DNA from: Monocercomonoides exilis
Lineage: Eukaryota > Preaxostyla > Oxymonadida > Polymastigidae
NCBI GenBank assembly: GCA_001643675.2
Contig: LSRY02000001.1
Location: 2,284,501-2,348,500, forward strand
DNA length: 64,000 nt
Reading direction: 5' to 3'
In this document: positions 34,873 through 46,000 of the stretch, piece after piece
Position numbering within the stretch: the stretch's first letter is position 1
How the letters are laid out: each line of letters opens with the position of its first letter
Position numbers and translations under genes: made by a program
Notes under the pieces: generated by a model
Seen by the model: the letters and a program-made list of their open reading frames with translations, nothing else
Database searches by the model: none
What the model was told of the DNA's origin: nothing

Positions 34873-35978
34873 CTAATTTTGTTTCCACTCACACCTTGAG
34901 CTTCATTTCTGATTATTTGCCTTGAATGTTTATTACTTCGGCTTGTTTGCTCTTCTGATCATTTGCTTATGAGACTTCTCAAACTATTCAAAGATTATCT
35001 GAAACCTTATATTCTTTTCATTTTCCATTGAACTATCAAAAAAACAAAAATAATAACAAAACGATTAACTATATTTAAAAAAACAACACATCCTATTGGC
35101 CAATGCAACTCAAAACCAAAGGTTCCTTTTTTTGCTTCTTTTAGAGATTTATCCTTTCGATATCTCTCCAAATTGAGAAGACAATTATGCAATGTGAAAA
35201 AACATCATTTGCCATGTACAGTTAGTGTCTTTTCATCATTTTCATATTTCTTATTCTCAATTTCATCAATCATCATCTTTTCAATTCTTCTTTTCAATAA
35301 ATATTCTTCGAGCCTATTCACTCATCCACTTTTCAACTCTTCCCAATATTTAACATTCCTTATCATTAAAATTGCACATATTTAAAGACAATTTCAATTC
35401 TTCAATCATTCTGTCAATTATATTGATATTTATGCTGTGAAAAGAGTTTTCAATCCATCATTGTCCATTTTTTCTATAAAGGGCTTCATTCCATCCATTT
35501 TCTGTTTCCATTCATTTAGAGTGTAATGCTTTGTTTAAAAAATATTGCAGAAACAATAAAAAATGATAACAACAAATATTTACATAATCTGGTTAGCACA
35601 ATCTAGCAATACAATGATTATTTGAACGCTTTCATGATGTCGATTGTTTTCTTCACCAGCACAGAACCCAAGTGAAAGTTATTTTCAAAGCATTCGCGAT
35701 TCAGACACTAATAAGAAGAATTTTGTGTTTAATCATAATCTACATAAATAAATATTAACTATTAATATGCAAACAATGAAGAACAACAATGTTGGAAAAT
35801 TTCATAAAGAATTATGAGAAAAAACAAAGTTTATGATCTCATCCATTATTTTTAATTTTGATCAAAATGCAAATGGATCTTGATAGAACAACATTCGCCA
35901 ATTAACAATAATTTTAATGTGACTTGAATAAGAGAATTAATTAATTATCGATTGTCATTTAGTTCAACTTGTCTGTCA
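34873..35978 (-). repeat. Long inverted repeat, right arm
   Basis: Reverse complement of 30861-31966 with very few differences. At its outer end it also carries ACAGACAAGTTGA, the last codons of a DIRS recombinase, after which similarity stops. Confidence 0.9.
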
Positions 35979-37137
35979 ACCTGATGATATCCCACCATTC
36001 TTCCACGTTCTTTAAAAAAATCAATCAGAAAGCTTCATATAAATTATGTTAAAAATCATTACTGCAATTTCGCTCATCTTCCTCGACAATTGAATGTTTG
36101 TTGACTGCCTTTTACACGAAAGAAAAAATTTATTAAAATTGTATTCCTTATTATTTCTCCGCAAATAAATTTGCTCCGACATTGGTGTGCTCAACATTGC
36201 CTATTAATATAATTGCTGAGAAATGATGAAAGAGAACTTTTGGTTGCTATTTAATGATGGTTGTGCTTTCAGAGTGTTTCCTATCAATGACTTATCTTGC
36301 TCTTTATTACAATGCTCCAAGACTGAACACCAAAAATCAATCTCCCATTTGTTGACAATTTTTAAATGAACTTTTCTCAAACATTGGCTTGTAAAAGAAA
36401 TATTTAACATTTTTCATTTTAATGAAAAATTTCTTTCCGAAGAAACAAAACCTCAGAAGAATCAAAGCTTTGGTAAAATAAATAATTTCTTTAATTATCA
36501 CACTTTTAAAAAATTTTTTTTTTCATAATTAGTGTTAAACATTTGTGACTTTTCAAAATAATTAACTCTTTAAAAAACAAAGATTTATATCTATTTCGAA
36601 TTTTATTTTGTATCTTTTTCTTTTCCTGTTAATGAGTCCGGAGTTTAAGAAGAAAATAGCAGAAGAAAAACAATGAGTTTTGGGAAGCTGAGAAAACTCG
36701 CATTTACTGTTGCTGTTCATGTCAAACAAAATAAACATCTTTGCAGCTGTGAAGTTGTTTCCATTTCATCATCAATTTCATTTTCATAAACTTTCAAGCT
36801 AAATATCACTCTGTTCTCTGAAAGAAATAATGTTTTTTCCTTTATATTATCTTTATTTGAATTAATTATCAGATGGCAATAACAGTGCAGGTGGAGGAGC
36901 GAACGGATAACATTCAGCTTTCACAGATGCCAATAATCATTGTGTGATCTTTTCTTTTGGGATTCTTGTTGATAATTGGAATGTCGTTTGAAAAAAGATG
37001 TTGAAAATGTTTTCGCTAAAGTTTCAGTTGTTTCATTCATATTTGGTGTGATTTTTCCTACTAATCCGTTTTGTCTTTTCGTGATCATCAGTATCATAAT
37101 TTGTGGAATTTCTCTCTTCTTCTTTTTAATCATAGGG
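35979..37137. other. Unassigned; possible broken membrane-protein exon at its right end
   Basis: A frame after a splice-acceptor-like TTATCAG reads MAITVQVEERTDNIQLSQM from 36873 and meets a TGA near 36945. A second frame (36976-37170) encodes two or three hydrophobic helices and runs into the palindrome. They may be pieces of a gene interrupted at 37138. A degraded MITE-C end (AACATTTGTGACTTTTCAAA) lies near 36538. Otherwise AT-rich. Confidence 0.3.
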
Positions 37138-38010
37138 TCATATTTTTATCATTACCCCGTTTTTTATTAGATCCTGAATTTTTTTTCTTATATTGCTTCA
37201 AATAGAAGCTTTCATTCGATAAGAATAATTTAAAAACAAATAACATTTTATTATAAGATTGTACTCCAAATATTTTTGAAAATTATTTCTTAAAAAGAAA
37301 GATCTGAATTTTTTAAGTTTTATTTTTTGATCAATGTTTTGCTCGTGTTTCCACGAGTTTTTGAAATCAAGTGTTTTCCTTGTTGGCATTGTTTTTATAC
37401 ATTTCTTTTTAACATTTTTGGTTATTTTTTAACTTGAGTAACTCTTTTTTTTCAACAGTTTTCACGTCTCACATTTTTTTCGTAAAACGATTATATCAAC
37501 AAAAGAAGTAATTATTTACAAAATTGCTTGTGTTTGAATTATAAAATATTTTGTGTAATACTATAGGCAAAGCCTTCATAAATAATTTTTTGTGTACAAA
37601 AAGGAAAACGTGAAAAACAAAATGTCAACTTTTTCATTTTTTGACTGAAAAACTTTTTAGTTTTATTTCTCACCACTTTTATTATTTGCAACACTAATTT
37701 ATTTATATAACACGTTAAATAATTTTAAAAAATAACAATATGGGACAATATATTTTCCTTCAGGCATTTTCATTGAAAAATAATGCACCTCTGAAGATTT
37801 TTTTGTAATCAAAAAATATGAATTAAATGGGTTCATTTTTCGAAATATTATTGAGATCACAAAACTTATTGTTGTTATATCTTTGGTATCTTTTCGCATA
37901 AATAAAAATCCAATTCATTTTGAAATCTGAGAAAGAATAGCAATTTAATTGAAACAATTTTTTCTTGCTTTGTGCATAAAAAGTTTGAAAGTCTGGATTT
38001 TCCCCCATAT
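37138..38010 (+). repeat. Palindrome left arm (873 bp)
   Basis: Pairs with 38266-39138 with positions summing to 76276; I saw one difference at the outer edge (TTTTTATC against TTTGTATC). The inner end is a MITE-A copy. Open frames here (37198-37389, 37699-37899) reappear identically in the other arm; none resembles a known protein. Confidence 0.92.
37742..38006 (-). mobile_element. MITE family A, copy 4 (left arm)
   Basis: Ends GGGACAATATATTTTCCTTC and GTCTGGATTTTCCCCC; ATAT at 37738-37741 and 38007-38010. Confidence 0.85.
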
Positions 38011-38265
38011 GGGTGATTATTTTTGAAATCATAACTTTTTTCGGAGTGAAGTTTTTTAAAAGGTTGTTTGTCATCGGGAAGAGATTTCGTATTCAAATGC
38101 AAAATACAGGACGACTGTTTTATAAACAAATGTATTTTCAGAAATTAAGATGAAGATATCTTCAATGAACCATTTCATTTTTCAGTGTTCATTTATAAAT
38201 GTTAGAGGGAATTTATTATTCCCAAATTTTTGAATGAAAAAATATGATTTCAAAAATAATCACCC
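38011..38265. mobile_element. MITE family B, copy 5 (palindrome centre)
   Basis: Ends GGGTGATTATTTTTGAAATC and GATTTCAAAAATAATCACCC, flanked by ATAT at 38007-38010 and 38266-38269. It forms the only spacer between the two 873-bp arms. Confidence 0.9.
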
Positions 38266-39138
38266 ATATGGGGGAAAATCCAGACTTTCAAACTTTTTAT
38301 GCACAAAGCAAGAAAAAATTGTTTCAATTAAATTGCTATTCTTTCTCAGATTTCAAAATGAATTGGATTTTTATTTATGCGAAAAGATACCAAAGATATA
38401 ACAACAATAAGTTTTGTGATCTCAATAATATTTCGAAAAATGAACCCATTTAATTCATATTTTTTGATTACAAAAAAATCTTCAGAGGTGCATTATTTTT
38501 CAATGAAAATGCCTGAAGGAAAATATATTGTCCCATATTGTTATTTTTTAAAATTATTTAACGTGTTATATAAATAAATTAGTGTTGCAAATAATAAAAG
38601 TGGTGAGAAATAAAACTAAAAAGTTTTTCAGTCAAAAAATGAAAAAGTTGACATTTTGTTTTTCACGTTTTCCTTTTTGTACACAAAAAATTATTTATGA
38701 AGGCTTTGCCTATAGTATTACACAAAATATTTTATAATTCAAACACAAGCAATTTTGTAAATAATTACTTCTTTTGTTGATATAATCGTTTTACGAAAAA
38801 AATGTGAGACGTGAAAACTGTTGAAAAAAAAGAGTTACTCAAGTTAAAAAATAACCAAAAATGTTAAAAAGAAATGTATAAAAACAATGCCAACAAGGAA
38901 AACACTTGATTTCAAAAACTCGTGGAAACACGAGCAAAACATTGATCAAAAAATAAAACTTAAAAAATTCAGATCTTTCTTTTTAAGAAATAATTTTCAA
39001 AAATATTTGGAGTACAATCTTATAATAAAATGTTATTTGTTTTTAAATTATTCTTATCGAATGAAAGCTTCTATTTGAAGCAATATAAGAAAAAAAATTC
39101 AGGATCTAATAAAAAACGGGGTAATGATACAAATATGA
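38266..39138 (-). repeat. Palindrome right arm (873 bp)
   Basis: Reverse complement of 37138-38010. Outside both ends similarity stops at once and no target duplication is visible (AGGG against ACTA). Confidence 0.92.
38270..38534 (+). mobile_element. MITE family A, copy 5 (right arm)
   Basis: Mirror image of 37742-38006 with ATAT on both sides (38266-38269 and 38535-38538). Confidence 0.85.
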
Positions 39139-40001
39139 ACTAATTTCATTTACTCATCTTCTTCATTCCTCCTCTTCGTTGTATCGCTCCTGTGCCACAT
39201 GGAAATTGGGTGTGTCTCTGTGATCAGGTGTTCTTCTTATTCTGCTGCAAGAACTTCTTGTCCCATTCCATGCATCCGATTTTCTTCTTCATTCTTCTTC
39301 TTCAAATCACTTGAAATCTTCATCTTCTCTCATCTCCTCATCATCAATTATCCTTCCAATTCTTTTTCATTTTTGCGATATTTTGGTTAATAATTCATCA
39401 TTAATCTTGCTTTTGAACATATTTTCAAATTTAATAATTGCAACAGAAATTCAAATGGGATTAACACTTTTTTGGAGATTTCAAAAATGAATTCTGAGAC
39501 TGACTGTCTTCATTCCAATGATGTGTATATTTGAAATTATTGAAGTTTTTCTTTTTTTAAAATTGAAATGAATTAATAATTAATATTTTGAAGATAATGA
39601 CAACGAAAGGATTTAATTTCAATTTGTTAATAGCAATTTCATATATCATTCAAATTGATTTTGAGAAAAAGATTGTTCAAATTGAATTTTTTGAATGAAC
39701 CATTACTGCTGCACAAAAAGCCCTGTTTGTCGAAAACGAAGTATCAAGTGATACTTTCCCGAAAGAAAGGTTGCAAAAGTTTGAATAAAAAACATTTGGG
39801 AAATTCACTTTCATTTTTTTTGTTGGCTGTTTTTGTGAATTCTCTACACATTGAAAAAACAACAAACGCGAATCGTGGAACTTAAAGCTGGATGCAACAC
39901 AGCAAATTGAACAAAACAAGAACAGGCAACAACCAGATGCTTCGTATGCAAAATATCAAGGATGATGTTGATTAATATTTCGAAATTTTTGTTTTGAAGA
40001 A
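39139..40001. other. Intergenic
   Basis: A T/C-rich region near 39150-39390, then AT-rich. Short plus-strand pieces near 39660-39900 (for example TITAAQKALFVENEVSSDTF) look protein-like but are broken by stops; they may be upstream debris of the pseudogene that follows. Confidence 0.3.
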
Positions 40002-41274
40002 ATGGTTGACAATCTGAAGAATTGCTCTTGTTCTTCTGAATAGAGACAAAAAATGTGTGAGTTGAAGAATTTCATTGAGGGGATGGGTGTGAAGGAATTG
40101 GGATGTGTGTTTGCAGGAAAAGTGTTTGAGAAGATCTTCGAGATGGTGAAAGGGGAGAAATTGGTGCTGGAAGATGGAATTATGCTGTTGAAGCATGTTG
40201 GATATTACAAGGCTTTATCAGACATTCACACTGACAACGATGGTGAATCTTCATTTCGCAAAAGGTTTGAAAGGAGGGTGATGAACGAAGAATGGAAACA
40301 AGGACAAAAGAAGGAGAAGATGCTGAATGATGTTTGTGAATGCTATGCCTTGTCATATGAACAGTTTGTGACATTCAACTTTTCATCGGTTTGTGTTCCT
40401 CGTCTTCTGGGAGTTGCATCAAGCAAAGGAGACAGCCAGGATGCACAAAATGAAGTGGAAACTGCTTTGTTGGCTTTGAGCCACATCTGAGAGGATGAAG
40501 TCTGAAAATATTTCTTCTTCTTTTTTTTTCGAAAATTTATGTTGCTTTTTTTTCTCACCATTTATTTGTCAGCATGTGGAAGAAGATGTGTTCATGAACA
40601 GCATTGTCAGTGTGATTGTCCATCATCAGCAGAATCGCAACCTCACGCAGCTTGCCTACCAATCAGCATGGCAATTTTTCATGAAGAGAATGCACACAAA
40701 TGCACAAATGGAAAGTGCCATGTCAATGCATTTTGGTTTTGTGGAAGAGGCGAGGAGGGAATTGGAAGAGCTGGAGAAGCGAGCGGATTGGCAGAGAAAG
40801 GAAAGGAGGGTGAAAGAGCTGAAAGACATTCACACGATTCTGAGATGGCTGAAAACACTCAACAAGCATTTTGTGAACCATCAGCCATCGAGAGAGAGAA
40901 ACACAAGATTGGCAGCAGTGGCTGTTGGGATTTGCAGAAAGGCGAGGGCTTGTTTTGGGGAACTGTCTTTGGAATGCCTGGTGCTGCTTGAGCAAATGAA
41001 TGAGTCAGCATCGCTGAGTGTTTCAGATTTTGTGGCAATCGAAGCAGTTGATGTGTTTTAGGAGGAGATCACCCAATCGGTGATTCACACAGAATTCTTG
41101 AGTTGCTGCCTGGACTTCGTGCTTTTGGTGCTTGTCAGATTGAGAGAGAAGGATGATAAATCGATGAAACAACAAGTTTTGGAGAAGTTGGAAAGAGAAG
41201 GATTGGAGGATTTGGTGAACAGCTTCCTCAAAACTGCTCATTGTGAAAAGGTCAAATTGACCTTATTTCATTAA
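40002..41274 (+). pseudogene. Decayed paralogue of the 60.2-kb gene
   Basis: Reads in one frame from ATG 40002 to a 73-bp intron (40500-40572, GTCTGA...TTGTCAG) and on to TAA at 41272-41274. Conserved blocks shared with 60179-61506 are LLKHVGYYKAL, CECYALS, VETALLALSHI and, after the intron, NLTQLAYQSAW, FVEEARRELEELEKRADWQR and ILRWLKTLNKHF. Three in-frame stops break it: TAG 40041, TGA 40488 and TAG 41059, yet sequence beyond each remains aligned with the paralogue. That suggests recent loss. Cellular role unknown; the predicted protein is alpha-helical and soluble with no membrane segment. The family appears expanded in oxymonads (from memory). Confidence 0.72.
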
Positions 41275-41794
41275 TTGGATAGATTCTTCTGAATTCGTTT
41301 TATTTGTGATTATTTGTTTCTTTTTCAAAAAATAAAATTCAGGTTTTATATCAATGAGAAAAGAAATTCAGTTTATTTATCATTTATTTTCACTCTTTTT
41401 TCAAATGACATTGAAACTTTGATTGTTTTTTTTTCATTCATTTCACAAACGAGAATAAAATGGATGAGTTTCGCAGACCAATGCTCCAGTGAGAATTTCA
41501 AATTTCCAGATTCTTTTGCAAAATGAAAAATGATATTTTGTGATTGAGAATTGAAAACATAAAAAAGAAAGTTCAGGTTGTTTTGAATTCCCATTTGACC
41601 TTCACTTTCAGGAAAAACATTGGATAAAAATCATCGTCAAAGACTTTTTCGCTTTTGGATCTTCTTTATTGCTTTCAGAATTGGATAGATGATATAAAAA
41701 GGATGATTGTCATTCATCAATGAACAGAAGAAACAAGTGAAGCGAATGAAGAGTTGGAATGCAATGATAAGATTGATGGCTGGGGAAAGAAAAG
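41275..41794. other. Intergenic, no gene
   Basis: AT-rich 3' flank of the pseudogene; nothing supported. Confidence 0.5.
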
Positions 41795-42404
41795 GGTAAT
41801 TGCACAATATACGACCGTTTATAAAAATCTGTGTGGATGATTTTAACATTGTTGTTAACTGTTTCGTTAAGTTATTATGTCTTTATTTTATGCGGAAACA
41901 TTTATTTTCAAATGAATCAAATTGTTATTTCCCTGTAAATTGGTATTGATCAAATATTTTTTTACATCAATTATATTCAACGACAATCAAAATAAACAGA
42001 TTAATAATTTAAATTCTACTAGAATGCACTCAAATATGCTTTGAACATATTCAATTTAATTTGTCCCCAATTTGAATAGAGCATTTTTTGATCAATGATA
42101 AATAATTTTTATATTTAATAAAATTGAGCAATTTATGCAACAGAATTTCACCCTAACAAGTTGATTTTGGATAAAACCCTAACAATATAATAGCGATAAA
42201 AAAAGCTAACAAATAAATACCCGAAAAAAATCATTGGTTTCAATCAAAATTGAAAAAGATTTTTGAATTTTACGAAAATTGTAAATAACATATTTCACAG
42301 TTTCCGCACACAATAGGCAGAAAAAAACTTATGTGCACAATGTGGAATCATGATAGCTGTGATATATGACAATTTTGTGACCGGTCGTATCTTGTGCATT
42401 AACC
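41795..42404. mobile_element. MITE family D, copy 1
   Basis: About 610 bp. Ends GGTAATTGCACAATATACGA and TCGTATCTTGTGCATTAACC; perfect 8-bp duplications AAGAAAAG at 41787-41794 and 42405-42412. No coding frame. An 8-bp duplication fits Merlin or hAT; Merlin-like transposase debris exists in this window, so Merlin is possible. Confidence 0.9.
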
Positions 42405-43017
42405 AAGAAAAGAATGGAAAAAATTGGGGCAGAGGTGGATGAATGGTGGAAGATGGAAGAGGCAGAAAGAAATAGTGAATGAATAATTGATTCAACAAAA
42501 CCAACAAGATGCTCATCAAAAATTCTCTTTTTCAATTTTCATAAAGCAAAGGAGCAGAATTTGAACAAATATCCTTCACTAAATGTCACGAAGAGGTGAA
42601 TCATATTGCAAAATGAAACGATTAGATCAAATTAAAAAGTTTTGAAGTTTTCTTTAATTTTGCAACAATTCAAAATTATCAAATCATGAATTGGAATTAA
42701 TGGTAAAGAAGAGAATTGATATATTTTTTATTCAACCAATTCCACAATTTGATGCACATTTTTATATTTTGCATTCACGTTTCTCATTATTCAACAAAAA
42801 AAAAAAAAAACTTAAAAGATATTTTGAATGAAGATTCAAGGAATTCTTTGTAAAAGAGAAAATTAATTACGAAGTGTTATCTCGAATATGTTCCAAATAT
42901 TATTGAAAGCATGTTAATTGACTTATTTCTATTTTCTATTAAGTTAAACATAAAAATTTTGTAATGATCATTCTCATTATATTTTATTTTTCAAATCAAA
43001 ACTGAATTTATTTCCGT
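42405..43017. other. Upstream region of the large receptor-like gene
   Basis: AT-rich, no gene. The promoter of the 43018 gene should lie here, but I recognise no defined element. Confidence 0.4.
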
Positions 43018-46000
43018 ATGAGGGTGCATTTGTTCCTTTTAGCATGTCTGACTCTAGCAGAGACATTTAAATCCCAAGTCGTCTGTGGAACAGCCACATT
43101 AAAAAACCAAGGTATTTTTTCAATTATAACTTTTAAATATAACTGTATTTATTTCGGTCAAGGCAACTCAAATGACGCACTGTTTTTCACAAATGGCAAT
43201 AATAATTATTTATATGAACATGGAAAAGCATCAGGAATGAACAGATGGAAGGCAGGAACATGCACAGCGATTTATTCATTTTTGTGCTTTTCCAATTCTT
43301 CAGTTGGACTGAAAAATGTGGCAGTGGAATATTCTGCCTCGCCATTTATTCTAATTACAGATAAATCAGGTTTGATGTTGGATACCTGCATTTCCCACCA
43401 AAAGTCGGAATCTCCGTTTCTTTTGAATATCGGGTCAATCTGCTTCACAAACATGACTTTGATCCCCCAAAAGAGTCTTAACCCTTCCAGTCTCATATTT
43501 TCATCTGATGATACAAATGTTGCTATTTTGGGCAATTCCATCATGACAGACCTGACTGTTTCATCTTCAGGCTATTTTCTTGTTTCAGGAAAGAGCAAAA
43601 GCGAACAGATTGATAATTGTGCCTTCAGGAACATGTCTGTGAAATATACCACGAATAGCGATCATTTTGTGGAACATTCATGTTTTCGAAGTTCAATGGA
43701 GAAATGTCTTATTTATTCGTGTGTGAATGCCTTTGAAGGAGGGATTTCGAGTGGATCTTATTCTTCACAGGAATTTGTCTGCAAAAACACAACAATAAAC
43801 TTCGGGAAAAGAGAAGCAAATTCCCTTCAGAAAAAAGGACAAATTAATTCAACGGAAAGCCAATCCTTTTCTTTATGCGAATGGACTGATTGCACATCCC
43901 CACAAGGAGGAGCGCTTTATGTGCATGACAATGCAAGTGCCATTCTCACAGTTGAGAATTCTTCATTCACAAGATGCAATGCTTCTTCAACAAGAGGTGG
44001 AGGAATATATGCTTTGAAAATTGCTGAATGCATTGTGCTTCATTCAACATTTGTCCAGTGCTTTGCAGCAGGAAAAACAAATTATGGTGGAGGAGGAATT
44101 CAATTCGAACATGTAAACGTACAATCAATGGTTGATGATTGCTCTTTTCACAGCTGTTTTGCTGAAGATGAAGGCGGGGCAATAAACCTACGACCAACAA
44201 AAACTCAAAAACAAAAACGTTGCATTATAAATTCTGTATTTTTGTTTTGCCATTCAACACTTGATTGTGGAGGCGCTATTATGCATTGGAACTGCACTGA
44301 TCAAGTAGTAATTTCAAATTGTTTATTTTATCATTGCTCTTCGTTTTATGCAGGTGCAGTTTGCTTGTTGCTGAATACAAATAATAATGGTATTTTGTTT
44401 TATTACTGTTTCTTTCATAACAATACTTGTAATGAAGGTGGACGTGATATTATTCTTCATGGTTCAACATCTAATAATATTGATCCAACTTGCTATTCAA
44501 CCAGGCAATCAGCAAACAGAGTTAGTACAAATTGGAATCAGACTTCAGACAGAAGCGAATGGCTTCGTAATGATTTTAGAAATGTGAGATTTGTCTCATC
44601 AACTGATTCGCAACCAAAAGGCATTGACACATATGCATGTGGAATTTATGAATCTTATCCATGCCGCACCATCAGTCGTTGCCTTTCACAACTCATTCCA
44701 GACTTGGTTCCCAATGTGGAAGTATTTTCAGGAACGATAATCGAAACAAATAGTTTTGATTGTGGAGCAGACAGTTTCACTGTTTATGGCCAAAGTAACA
44801 TGAGCACAGCAATCCAAACAGAATTTGAAGCATCTGGGCTGTCTCTATTTTCAGTCTCGACAGGCACATTGACTGCCAGAGACTTTGTTGTTGTGCATGA
44901 CTCGGCTCATCCGAGTAACCGTGGGTCAAGGCTGTTTGAGATTAATGGAGCAGGAGGAATGAGGATCAGCAGACTGAACATATCTTTTGGGAGCGGACAA
45001 TCAACAGAAACAGCATTTTCGACAGAACTGATCAATGTCCAGAATGGGATGTTTCAGATGGAACATGTGAACTGGGCAAAGACGATTTCCACAAATTCAT
45101 TATTTTCGCTTTCTTCGACAAATGAGATTTCATTGACACTTTCAGAGTGTGGCTTTGATGGGATTGAGAGAGCAACGAGCGGAGCAGCAGTGATATCGTT
45201 TTCGAATGACAAGGCCAACATTGATGTGAATTGTTGCACTTTTGAAGGATGTGGAAGCACAACATCAACTGATGGGGGATCGATGATGCTGTGTGTTGGG
45301 AATGAGAATGAAGTGAAAGTGAAAGGCGGATCTTTTGATGGGTGCTATTGCTCTGCAACATATGGATTTGGAGGAGGAATCCTTCTTCGATTGTTGAATG
45401 AAAATCCCAATTTCCAGATTTCTTCTTCATTCGGAACAAACACGGCCAAATGGGGGAATGATATCTTTGTCATTTCACCCAATCTGGAAGAAACTGCAAA
45501 ATCAGAAAACATCAGATGTGTGACAGATTCATTGGATTCTGTTGAGAAGGTGAGAGGATATGACAACGGAAACACGAGTGTGGCCATTCCTCTGTGCATC
45601 TATCTCCTTCCCACCCCAGAAGAAATATATGTGAGCAATTCTGAGGCATCCAATCACTCACACTGTGGAATTGTCCAATTCCCTTGCTTGACAATGAAGC
45701 ACTCCCTCACAAGACAAACAGAAACAAAGAAAGTCATCGTAAATGGAATGGTTGAGATGAGCGATGAATTGGACTTTGCTGGAAAGAAACATGAAATCCG
45801 AGGAAATGATGATGAAAGTGGTTGGACAGTCTCTGATTCAAGTTCAACATCCAATTCATCGATGATAACAATAAATGTTGAAACAGAATTATCAAAACTC
45901 ATCTTCTCTCTTCCATCTTCCCTTCCTCTTCATTCCACTTTCATTTCTTTTTCATCATCATCAATAACTCTGTCTCAATGTTCGCTTTCTCTTCAAAATC

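Noticed and set aside
37138-39138. Transposon with 873-bp terminal inverted repeats
   Set aside because: No target duplication and no transposase; the centre is just a MITE, so inverted duplication or an assembly artefact is more likely.
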